A stretch of 64,000 bases of DNA. Source: Zunongwangia atlantica 22II14-10F7 (GTDB taxonomy: Bacteria; Bacteroidota; Bacteroidia; Flavobacteriales; Flavobacteriaceae). Shown here piece after piece: positions 34,390 through 42,230 of the stretch. Made by a program: the position numbers and the translations under genes. The DNA is taken from assembly GCF_002094855.1 (NCBI RefSeq), contig NZ_ARYN01000011.1, positions 62,001 through 126,000 on the forward strand. The letters are read 5' to 3'. A model generated the notes under the pieces. That model searched no databases, had not been told where the DNA came from, and was given only the letters and a program-made list of their open reading frames with translations. Position 1 is the first letter of the stretch. Each line of letters begins with the position of its first letter.

Positions 34390-34965
34390 ATGAAAAATCT
34401 ATTAAGAGTAACAGTTTTGGTTTTAGCATTAGTATTAGGAAATACAGTAAATGCTAAAGATATAGACGTAAAAGTGAGCGAAGAAAAATTAGTAGTTGAA
34501 TTAGAGAACACTCAGGAAGGTTCAACTTTAATTTTAACAGATATGGATGGTGAAGTTCTTTTTAAAGACGCTCTTATGGAGTCTTCTTATAAGAAAGCTT
34601 TGGATCTACATAGTATCCCTACAGGAACTTATTTCTTAAATTTTGAGAAAAACGATAGTATCTTAACTACAGTAATCACTAAAGATGCTGAGGGAGTAAC
34701 TGTAAATAAAACAGCTTCTAAAATTTTCTTTAAGCCTTTCTATAAGACTTTAGAAAATAAAGTATTAGTTTCTTTTACTAATCCAGGTTACGAAGATGCA
34801 ACTTTTAGAGTATATGATGCTGAAGGTACTTTAATGACTTCTTCTACAAATAATGATTTAGTTGTTAAGAAAACTTTCGATTTCTCTGAAGTTCCAGCTG
34901 GAGAATATGTAATCTCATTAAAAGTAGGAGAGCGCACAATTACTAAAACTATCACATTAGGATAA
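34390..34965 (+). CDS. Secreted protein with two similar beta domains
   Basis: This 191-residue protein has a signal peptide (about 1-22, ending VNAK) and a mature part built of two similar halves. The first contains DMDGEVLFKDAL ... SIPTGTYFLNFEKNDS and the second DAEGTLMTSS ... EVPAGEYVISLKVGER. The shared (D-x-x-G ... P-x-G-x-Y) pattern resembles the small beta-sandwich found in secreted Bacteroidota proteins (DUF3244-like). I cannot assign a function. The gene is single, with a terminator after it. Confidence 0.75.
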   Translation: MKNLLRVTVLVLALVLGNTVNAKDIDVKVSEEKLVVELENTQEGSTLILTDMDGEVLFKDALMESSYKKALDLHSIPTGTYFLNFEKNDSILTTVITKDAEGVTVNKTASKIFFKPFYKTLENKVLVSFTNPGYEDATFRVYDAEGTLMTSSTNNDLVVKKTFDFSEVPAGEYVISLKVGERTITKTITLG

Positions 34966-34992
34966 GATATTGGATTAATATCCAAACAACTT

Positions 34993-35025
34993 AAAAAAAG
35001 CCGACTAATTTTAGTCGGCTTTTTT
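34993..35025. terminator. Terminator between the secreted protein gene and araR
   Basis: A stem of AAAAAAGCCGACTAA and its complement around TTT, flanked by A and T runs, serves both converging genes. Confidence 0.9.
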
Positions 35026-35028
35026 GTT

Positions 35029-35718
35029 TTATAATTTAAAGGAAAACCCATCTTCGGTTTTCCGTTTATATTTTTCCTGATCAAACTTGTAAAGAAAGCT
35101 TCCTTTTCTGGAAGAACTCATGTCTTTTTCATCCAATTTCACCAAAATATCAAAAGAGTTTATTTTATTGATAAAGTTACGTTTATCTAATTCTTCTCCT
35201 AAAATAGCTTCATATAATTTTTGAAGCTGGCGCATGGTAAATTTTTCGGGAAGTAACTCAAAACCTATAGGTCCGCTAGAAGCACGATAACGCAATCTAC
35301 TAATTGCATGTTGCACCATTTTGCCATGATCAAAAATTAAAGAAGGAGCTTCAGATAGCGTAAACCACTTAGCAGAGTAGTTTTCGGTTAATTCGGTATT
35401 ATGTTCCGCAATATTGATAAGGGCAAAATAAGATACCGATAAAGTTCTTTCTACCGGATCACGATCTACCTTACTAAAATTATAGAGTTGCTCCAGATAA
35501 ACATTATTAATTCCTGTTAAGTGGTGTAAAATTCTATTGGCGGCATGATCCAGATTTTCATCCTTCTTAAGGAATCCACCCATAAGCGACCACTTGCCAC
35601 GTTCAGGTTCAAAATCTCTTTTAATAAGTAAAATCTTAAGTTCTTCTTCATCGAAGCCAAAAATGATACAGTCTACAGCGAGTAGAACTTTATCTTCAGA
35701 ACTATAATTATGAATCAT
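35029..35718 (-). CDS. araR: AraR-type Nudix-fold transcriptional regulator
   Basis: Residues 10-150 form a Nudix domain and 150-229 a winged helix-turn-helix (GPIGFELLPEKFTMRQLQKLYEAI, KRNFINKINS, RKGSFLYKFD). Set against G-x5-E-x7-R-E-U-x-E-E-x-G-U, the box has Gly48, Glu54, Arg62 and Gly69, but the three catalytic Glu are Ile63, His66 and Leu67, so it cannot hydrolyse nucleotides. Regulators of this build (NrtR branch, AraR) control L-arabinose genes in Bacteroides, with arabinose as effector. The gene is divergent from an arabinan susC locus with araBDA, which supports the name. A repressor role and its sites here are inferred. Confidence 0.88.
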   Translation of the reverse strand: MIHNYSSEDKVLLAVDCIIFGFDEEELKILLIKRDFEPERGKWSLMGGFLKKDENLDHAANRILHHLTGINNVYLEQLYNFSKVDRDPVERTLSVSYFALINIAEHNTELTENYSAKWFTLSEAPSLIFDHGKMVQHAISRLRYRASSGPIGFELLPEKFTMRQLQKLYEAILGEELDKRNFINKINSFDILVKLDEKDMSSSRKGSFLYKFDQEKYKRKTEDGFSFKL

Positions 35719-35769
35719 TGGTAGAATTTAAAAATTGCCAATTTAGAATAATTTAAAAGTAAATCATAA

Positions 35770-35785
35770 TAGAAACCGGTTTCTA
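35770..35785. promoter_or_regulatory. Perfect 16-base palindrome, LacI-type operator candidate
   Basis: TAGAAACCGGTTTCTA is a perfect palindrome with central CG, the usual form of LacI-family operators. It lies 52 bases upstream of the araR start. Two LacI-family genes lie at 57-59 kb, so the site may connect them to this locus. Confidence 0.5.
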
Positions 35786-35904
35786 AAGTAATTCAAAAAA
35801 TTAAGAAATTAAGCAGGACACCACAGTACGGTAGGAATAGAGTAGGATAGAATTATGAAATTCGTTTATTTGATATACTAAAGTTAAAAATATGTAAAAA
35901 AATA

Positions 35905-35937
35905 TTTGCTTTTTTAATGAAACTTTAATTAAATTTG
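35905..35937 (+). promoter_or_regulatory. Promoter of the arabinan susC operon
   Basis: TTTG (35905-35908), 21 bases, TAAATTTG (35930-35937) match the Bacteroidota consensus. Transcription should start near 35944, about 34 bases before the ATG at 35978, which supports translation starting there. Confidence 0.6.
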
Positions 35938-35958
35938 GAAATGTAAAATTCACACTTA
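35938..35958. promoter_or_regulatory. Candidate AraR operator at the susC promoter
   Basis: GAAATGT, 7 bases, ACACTTA is an imperfect version of the 7-7-7 palindrome upstream of araB (49602-49622; right arm identical, left arm 5 of 7). It would cover the transcription start. The link to AraR is an inference from position and repetition only. Confidence 0.4.
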
Positions 35959-35977
35959 TAAAACTAAAGTTTAACTT

Positions 35978-36052
35978 ATGCTAATTTCAAAATTACTAAT
36001 TAGCGCATTGGGAAAATCACGAAAAGGTTTTCGTATTTTTTCATATTCATGA
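35978..36052 (+). other. 24-codon frame encoding the displaced SusC signal-peptide start
   Basis: ATG at 35978 opens MLISKLLISALGKSRKGFRI then FSYS and ends at TGA 36050-36052. Adding one T to the six-T run at 36036-36041 would fuse it in frame to SusC at 36049, giving a normal basic-then-hydrophobic signal peptide ending SSFAQ. As it stands, it overlaps the SusC ATG (ATGA). Confidence 0.6.
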
Positions 36053-38982
36053 TGATGTTGGGGATATCATCATTCGCGCAATCGCAGGAATTAATTACTG
36101 GTATGGTAACATCTGAAAGTGATGGGATGCCTTTACCAGGAGTTAACGTTATTATTCAGGGTACTTCTACAGGAACAGTTACTGATATTGATGGTAATTA
36201 TTCTATAGAAGCAAGCGAAAACGATATACTGGTATTTTCTTTTTTAGGTTTTAAACAACAGGAAATACAAGTTGGAACTCAAACGGAAATTAATGTTTCT
36301 TTAGCTGAAGACATGAATGCTTTAGAGGACGTTGTTGTAGTAGGTTATGGTACGCAACGAAAGGAAGATCTTACCAGTGCGGTTTCATCTGTAAATTCTG
36401 AAGATTTTATTCAATCTAACGTTACTGATGCAGGACAGTTGATCCAGGGTAAAGTTGCTGGTCTATCTATATCGATGCCTAGCGGTGATCCAACAGCTAG
36501 TTCGCAAATTCGATTGAGGGGAACAAGTTCTATACTGGGGAGCAATACCAACCCTTTGATCTTAATTGACGGAATCCCTGGTGACCTAAAAACTGTTCCT
36601 CCAGAGGATATTAAATCTATTGATGTACTTAAAGACGGTTCTGCAGCAGCAATATACGGTACCAGAGGTACAAATGGAGTTATTTTAATCACTACCAAAA
36701 GAGCTTCGGGAGCTTACACTAATCAGGTTGATTATTCAGTAAGCTTAAGTACACAACAAATTTTTAATCAATTAGATGTTTTATCGGCTAGTGACTATAG
36801 AAGACAAATTGAAAACGGTACGAGAGACGCTTCAGCTGATGCGGGTAGTAGTACAAATTGGTTAGACGAGATTACACAAACTCCTTTTACCCAGGTACAT
36901 AATTTAACTTTAAGAGGAGGAAATAACACAACTAATTATTTGGCGACGATCAATCTTAGAGATCTTGAAGGAATATTCTTGAAATCTGATAATACCATTT
37001 TTACAGGTCGTGTGGACATCAATCATTATATGTTTGATGAAAAACTTAAAATTAATCTAGGTATTATAGGGCGCTCTGTTAATTATACAACTACCGGAGA
37101 TGGATCAAGCTTTAACGGATATACCTATAGACAGGCACTTATCAGAAATCCAACAGAACCTATAAAAAATCCTGATGGTAGCTGGTATGAAGTTCCTGGA
37201 AATTTCAATTATGATAATCCCGTTTCGAGATTGAATGAATCTGATGGAGAAAACAAGTCTCAGTTTTTAAGATATAATGCACAACTTACCTATGAGCCTA
37301 TAGAAGACTTAAAGCTTTCAGCACTTGGATCTTTATCTCGATATAATCAAACCAGGGGATATGCAGAATCTAAAGATCATATCTCTAACGTAAGAGGTGG
37401 AGTAAATGGATTTGTTTCTAATGGAACCCAAGAAACTGAAGATCGCTTGTTAGAGTTAACCGCACAATACTCTAAAACACTATTGAACGATCATGATTTT
37501 AATCTTTTAGCAGGTTATAGTTATCAGGAAAATTATTACAGAGATTATTATATGACGAACTCAGATTTTCCTACAGATATTTTCACGTATCATAATATAG
37601 GCTTAGGTAGACGTTTAGAAGAAGGTCAGGCAGGTATGGGAAGTAATACCTCTAAAACTAATTTGATAGGTTTCTTTGGAAGATTAAATTACAACTATAA
37701 AGATAAATATTTATTGATGGGTAGTGTACGTCACGAAGCAGCAAGTCAGTTATATAAAACCGACGAACCATGGGGTACTTTCCCTGCATTTTCTGCTGGA
37801 TGGCGAGTTTCTGAAGAAGAATTTCTAAGAAATTCGAACATTATCGATAATTTAAAACTAAGATTTGGATATGGTGTAACTGGTATTCCTAATCAGCTTG
37901 GTTTTGGAGCTGTCGCTCTTTTAGGGTATGGCCAATATTTCTATTATAATGATACATGGGTAAGAACCCTGGCACCATCGCAAAACCCTAATCCAGATCT
38001 AAAATGGGAAGAGAAACATGAATATAACTATGGTATAGATTTTACGCTTTTCAATAATATTGTTAGTGGTAGTATAGATTATTATAATAGGAATGTACAG
38101 GATCTTTTATTCGATTTCGCGGTTCCAACACCACCAAACCTTTATGGTACAACAAGAGCTAATGTTGGGGAAATGAAAAACTCTGGGTTAGAAGTAATGC
38201 TGAACATTAATCCAATAAACAAAGAGGATTTCCAATGGAGTACAAATATTGGTTTCTCTACGAATTCTAACGAATTGGTAAGCTTATCGAATAATCTTTA
38301 TCAAACCGAAAATGATTATTTCACGACAGGAGGTACAGGAGAGCCTATTCAAACTTTTACACATAGAGTAAGAGTGGGTGACCCAATTGGAAACTTCTAT
38401 GGTTTTAAAGTAGTAGATATTGACGATGACGGTAGATGGATTTATGAAACTCCTTCTGGAGAAATTCAAAATTATGATGAATTTGGGCATTCTTTCGAAG
38501 ATAAACAGGTGCTCGGTAACGGATTACCAAATTACTATGCTAACTGGAATAATACTTTTAAATATAAAGACTTTGATCTTAGCATTACCATGAGAGGTGC
38601 TTTCGATTACCAAATATTAAACTTTGAAAGAATGTACCTTGAAAATCCTACAATAGATAATTATAATCGTCTTCAAAGCTCTGAAGATCCTGTGTTTGGT
38701 AAAACAACATTAACCTCACCTTTAGAGTATAATAGTTACTATATTGAGGATGGAGATTTTTGGAAGATTGATAATATTACACTAGGATATAATTTTAGTG
38801 AGATTGGTAAATACATAAAATCTGCTAGAGTCTATGTTTCAACATTAAATACATTTACATTTACTGGATATGATGGAATAGATCCAGAGGTAGATCGATC
38901 TGGTTTAGCTCCTGGAAATGACGGAAGAGATAAATATCCAACAACTAGAACCTATACTCTTGGGTTTAATGTATCATTTTAA
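36049..38982 (+). CDS. SusC-type TonB-dependent arabinan oligosaccharide receptor (5' frameshift likely)
   Basis: The frame encodes 977 residues: a carboxypeptidase-like domain (about 15-90, SDGMPLPGVNVIIQGTSTGTVTDIDGNY), the SusC mark DVVVVGYGTQ, a plug (GQLIQGKVAGLSI, ILIDGIPGD, VLKDGSAAAIYGTRGTNGVILITTK) and a large barrel. It imports oligosaccharides with its SusD partner. The ATG at 36049 gives only MMMLGISSFAQ, with no basic segment. Upstream, in-frame codons continue the hydrophobic stretch, but no ATG, GTG or TTG occurs before the stop at 36001. The missing N-terminus is in another frame (35978). The likely cause is loss of one T in a six-T run, making the gene off, phase-variable or dependent on slippage. 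Confidence 0.9.
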   Translation: MMMLGISSFAQSQELITGMVTSESDGMPLPGVNVIIQGTSTGTVTDIDGNYSIEASENDILVFSFLGFKQQEIQVGTQTEINVSLAEDMNALEDVVVVGYGTQRKEDLTSAVSSVNSEDFIQSNVTDAGQLIQGKVAGLSISMPSGDPTASSQIRLRGTSSILGSNTNPLILIDGIPGDLKTVPPEDIKSIDVLKDGSAAAIYGTRGTNGVILITTKRASGAYTNQVDYSVSLSTQQIFNQLDVLSASDYRRQIENGTRDASADAGSSTNWLDEITQTPFTQVHNLTLRGGNNTTNYLATINLRDLEGIFLKSDNTIFTGRVDINHYMFDEKLKINLGIIGRSVNYTTTGDGSSFNGYTYRQALIRNPTEPIKNPDGSWYEVPGNFNYDNPVSRLNESDGENKSQFLRYNAQLTYEPIEDLKLSALGSLSRYNQTRGYAESKDHISNVRGGVNGFVSNGTQETEDRLLELTAQYSKTLLNDHDFNLLAGYSYQENYYRDYYMTNSDFPTDIFTYHNIGLGRRLEEGQAGMGSNTSKTNLIGFFGRLNYNYKDKYLLMGSVRHEAASQLYKTDEPWGTFPAFSAGWRVSEEEFLRNSNIIDNLKLRFGYGVTGIPNQLGFGAVALLGYGQYFYYNDTWVRTLAPSQNPNPDLKWEEKHEYNYGIDFTLFNNIVSGSIDYYNRNVQDLLFDFAVPTPPNLYGTTRANVGEMKNSGLEVMLNINPINKEDFQWSTNIGFSTNSNELVSLSNNLYQTENDYFTTGGTGEPIQTFTHRVRVGDPIGNFYGFKVVDIDDDGRWIYETPSGEIQNYDEFGHSFEDKQVLGNGLPNYYANWNNTFKYKDFDLSITMRGAFDYQILNFERMYLENPTIDNYNRLQSSEDPVFGKTTLTSPLEYNSYYIEDGDFWKIDNITLGYNFSEIGKYIKSARVYVSTLNTFTFTGYDGIDPEVDRSGLAPGNDGRDKYPTTRTYTLGFNVSF

Positions 38983-38993
38983 TCTAAAGCATT

Positions 38994-40619
38994 ATGAAAT
39001 TTAATAATAGAATATCAATAGCAATTCTAATATTGTCCCTAGGTATTAGCTGGGGATGTACAGAGTTAGAAGATAGAAACTATAATACCATAGTTTCAGA
39101 AGAGTTTGTTCCTGAAGGGGAAGATGTCGCAGCCTTAGTTGGTGCAGCTTATGTACCTTGGAGATCTACCTTGTTGGAGTGGAATGGGATATGGCGGACT
39201 CAGGAAGTGACTGCAGATGGTTTTATTATACCGGGACGCCCTAATGGATGGGTAGATGGTGGCGTTTATAAACGGCTTCATCAACATGAATGGTTTGCAG
39301 ATGATGATCCAGTGAATCAGGCATGGAATAGAACTTATGGAGGGGTTACTAACTGTAATCGTTTGATCTACCAAATAGAAGAAGGTTTAATTCCTTTTAC
39401 AGAAGACGAAAGAATCTCTACGTTAGCTGAATTAAGAGTCCTAAGAGCATCTTATTATTATTTGCTATTAGACTTATTTGGAAATGTGCCTATTGAAACG
39501 GAATATGATGTTCCTGAAGGTTATTCCCCAGAACAAAATACCAGACAGGAAGTTTATGATTTCGTGGTTGATGAAATTACTGAAAATGTAGACAATCTAA
39601 GTGAAGATTCTGGAGTAGAAATGTATGGTAGGTTCAACAAATGGGCGGCTTATACTTTGCTTGCTAAAGTTTACCTTAATGCCGAGGTATATACGGGAAC
39701 ACCGCAATGGCAAAATTGTATTGATGCCTGCCAGCAGGTGATCGATTCCGGACTTTATATTTTAGAAGAAAATCAGAAAAATAATTTCATAGTTGAGAAT
39801 CAAAACTCCAGAGAAATCATATTTGCATTAGCTTTAGATGAGGTTTATACTGATAATTGGAATGCATTCGATTTGCATATGCAAACTTTACAACCTGCAA
39901 ATCAGGCCACCTATAACTTATTGCAAACACCATGGGGAGGTATTTGTGCTACACCACAATTTGTTTCCTCTTTTGATCCCGATGATAGTAGATTATTAGA
40001 TAATTTTATTTTTGGACAGCAATATTCTTCTGCAGGCGACCCTCTAACTGTGCAATTAGGAGCATTCAATGGTCAGCCTTTAAATTATATTAATGAAGTG
40101 CCAAGTATAGACGGGTCTGAAGCTATACACGGCTATCGTCTTGGGAAATTCGAAATTGCCCAGGGTGCAACCAATATACTTAGTAATGATTTTCCTGTTT
40201 TCCGTTATGCTGATATTTTATTGATGAAAGCTGAATCTTTACTTAGAAGTGGTAGTAGTGATGAGGCCGCACAAATTGTGACTTCAGTAAGAGAACGTTC
40301 TTTTAGAGATACTCCTGAAAAAGCTGAAGTTACTGGGGCCGAGTTGATGGGAGGTTCTACCTATGATTATGGCCTTAGAAACGAAAACACAAGTACAAAT
40401 GAAGGTGGAGATGATATCGCTTATGGAAGATTTTTAGATGAACTTGGATGGGAGTTTCATCAGGAAGGACACCGTAGACAAGACATGATAAGATTTGGAG
40501 CTTTTAGCCAGAAATCATGGTTTTCTCATTCAGCTAGTGAAAATTATAGAACTTTATATCCAATACCGCAACCAGCTTTAAATAGTAATACAAATCTGGA
40601 ACAAAACCCAGGATATTAA
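38994..40619 (+). CDS. SusD/RagB outer-membrane glycan-binding lipoprotein
   Basis: This 541-residue protein starts with a lipobox (GISWGC, Cys22), so it sits on the outer membrane, facing outward, as the lid of the SusC barrel. It is helical, with TPR-like segments (LAELRVLRASYYYLLLDLFGNVPIETE, FNKWAAYTLLAKVYLNAEVY) and the SusD C-terminal region with FRYADILLMKAESLLRSG, ELGWEFHQEGHRRQDMIRFG and the end IPQPALNSNTNLEQNPGY. It lies 11 bases after susC, and binds arabinan-type oligosaccharides by inference from the downstream enzymes. Confidence 0.95.
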   Translation: MKFNNRISIAILILSLGISWGCTELEDRNYNTIVSEEFVPEGEDVAALVGAAYVPWRSTLLEWNGIWRTQEVTADGFIIPGRPNGWVDGGVYKRLHQHEWFADDDPVNQAWNRTYGGVTNCNRLIYQIEEGLIPFTEDERISTLAELRVLRASYYYLLLDLFGNVPIETEYDVPEGYSPEQNTRQEVYDFVVDEITENVDNLSEDSGVEMYGRFNKWAAYTLLAKVYLNAEVYTGTPQWQNCIDACQQVIDSGLYILEENQKNNFIVENQNSREIIFALALDEVYTDNWNAFDLHMQTLQPANQATYNLLQTPWGGICATPQFVSSFDPDDSRLLDNFIFGQQYSSAGDPLTVQLGAFNGQPLNYINEVPSIDGSEAIHGYRLGKFEIAQGATNILSNDFPVFRYADILLMKAESLLRSGSSDEAAQIVTSVRERSFRDTPEKAEVTGAELMGGSTYDYGLRNENTSTNEGGDDIAYGRFLDELGWEFHQEGHRRQDMIRFGAFSQKSWFSHSASENYRTLYPIPQPALNSNTNLEQNPGY

Positions 40620-40631
40620 ATTTAACTAAAT

Positions 40632-40662
40632 GAACACCATTTATAAATTATAAATGGTGTTC
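40632..40662 (+). other. Intra-operon hairpin between susD and the GH51 gene
   Basis: GAACACCATTTATA and its perfect 14-base complement surround a 3-base loop. No T run follows. It may act as an mRNA-stabilising or partly terminating structure, keeping SusCD levels above those of the enzymes. Confidence 0.6.
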
Positions 40663-40690
40663 TATCCTTTGATATTTAATAATTAGAATT

Positions 40691-42226
40691 ATGAACAGAA
40701 AATTTATCCTTTCTTTATTCCTGTGCTTTCCACTAGGATTATTTGCCCAAACAACAGTATCCGTAAAAAATGATCAGGATGCACCGGTTATTAACCGTAA
40801 TATTTATGGTCATTTTGCAGAACATTTAGGAAGATGTATCTATGGCGGATTGTACGTAGGTGAAGACAGCGAAATTCCTAATATAGACGGAGTTCGTACA
40901 GATCTTATTGAAGCACTTAAAGATCTTCAAATCCCTATTCTTAGATGGCCGGGTGGTTGCTTTGCAGATACCTACCACTGGAAGGATGGAATTGGTCCTT
41001 TAGAAGATCGTCCAACTATTGTAAACCAATGGTGGGGAGGAACAACAGAGGATAACAGTTTTGGTACTCACAACTTTTTAAATCTTTGTGAAGAACTTGG
41101 TGCAGAGCCTTATCTTGCTGCTAACATTGGGAGTGGTACAGTAAAGGAATTTGCAGATTGGATCCAATATGTAAATCACGATGGTACAAGCCCAATGGCA
41201 GATCTTCGTAAAGAAAACGGAAGAGAAAAACCTTGGGGTGTGAAATACTGGGGTGTTGGTAACGAAATGTGGGGTTGTGGAGGAAACATGACACCAGAAT
41301 ATTACGCTAATCTTTACCGCCAGTATGCGACTTTTATGACAAGCTGGGATAACGAAACCGGATTGTACAGAATTGCTTCTGGGGCAAACGTAGACGATTA
41401 TCACTGGACAGAAGTTCTAATGCGTGATGTGCCTAATAGTTTGATCGAAGGTGTGGCTTTACACTCTTATTCTTTTGTAGAATGGGGAGATAAAGGAGAT
41501 GCTGTAGATTATAATGAAGCTCAATATTTCTCAACTATGCAAACAGCGCTAAAGATGGAAGAGCTAGTAACGAAGCATAGCGAAATTATGGATAAATACG
41601 ATCCAAAAGGAGAGATCGATCTTATCGTAGACGAATGGGGTGGATGGTACGAAGTCCAGGAAGGAACAAATCCTGGATTCTTATATCAGCAAAATACAAT
41701 GCGTGATGCAATGATCGCGGGTGTTTCATTAAACATTTTCAACAATCATAGTAAGCGTGTGAAGATGGCTAATTTGGCTCAGACAGTTAATGTTTTGCAA
41801 GCTGTTGCTTTAACCGATGGAGCTAAAATGCTTCTTACACCAACGTATCACGTGATGGAAATGTATAAAGTTCACCAAGATGCACAATTACTTCCGGTTG
41901 AATTTGATTCACCAGAATATACATTCGAAGGAGAATCTTTACCAGCAGTATCAGTATCTGCTTCTAAAGATAGCACTGGTGTGGTACATATTTCAGCAGT
42001 AAATATTGATTCTGAAAAAGAAAATGAAGTAGAATTTGACCTTTCTGGATTCGATATTGATGATTTTAATGCTGAAATTTTAGTTTCAGAAGGGTTACAG
42101 GATCACAATACTTTTGATGAGCCAAAGAAAATAACTCCTTCAGAATTTAAAGATTTCAAGTTTAAAAAAGGAACTCTAAAAATGACACTACCTCCTTTCT
42201 CTGTAGTGGTTTTAGAGAGTAAATAA
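40691..42226 (+). CDS. GH51 alpha-L-arabinofuranosidase
   Basis: The 511-residue enzyme has a signal peptide (1-20, ending GLFAQ). It shows GH51 motifs INRNIYGHFAEHLGRCIYGG, ILRWPGGCFADTYHW, the acid/base Glu192 in WGVGNEMWGCGG and the nucleophile Glu315 in IVDEWGGWY, with a C-terminal beta domain. It removes terminal or side-chain alpha-L-arabinofuranose from arabinan or arabinoxylan pieces in the periplasm. It is the first enzyme gene after susCD. Confidence 0.95.
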   Translation: MNRKFILSLFLCFPLGLFAQTTVSVKNDQDAPVINRNIYGHFAEHLGRCIYGGLYVGEDSEIPNIDGVRTDLIEALKDLQIPILRWPGGCFADTYHWKDGIGPLEDRPTIVNQWWGGTTEDNSFGTHNFLNLCEELGAEPYLAANIGSGTVKEFADWIQYVNHDGTSPMADLRKENGREKPWGVKYWGVGNEMWGCGGNMTPEYYANLYRQYATFMTSWDNETGLYRIASGANVDDYHWTEVLMRDVPNSLIEGVALHSYSFVEWGDKGDAVDYNEAQYFSTMQTALKMEELVTKHSEIMDKYDPKGEIDLIVDEWGGWYEVQEGTNPGFLYQQNTMRDAMIAGVSLNIFNNHSKRVKMANLAQTVNVLQAVALTDGAKMLLTPTYHVMEMYKVHQDAQLLPVEFDSPEYTFEGESLPAVSVSASKDSTGVVHISAVNIDSEKENEVEFDLSGFDIDDFNAEILVSEGLQDHNTFDEPKKITPSEFKDFKFKKGTLKMTLPPFSVVVLESK

Positions 42227-42230
42227 GCCT

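Larger units (their letters stand above)
35719..36048. other. Divergent regulatory region between araR and susC
   Basis: This 330-base spacer holds a perfect 16-base palindrome (35770-35785), a consensus promoter to the right (35905-35937), a candidate operator (35938-35958), and a 24-codon reading frame (35978-36052) that appears to encode the displaced start of SusC. On the left a weak -7 box (35738-35745, minus strand) may serve araR. Confidence 0.6.
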
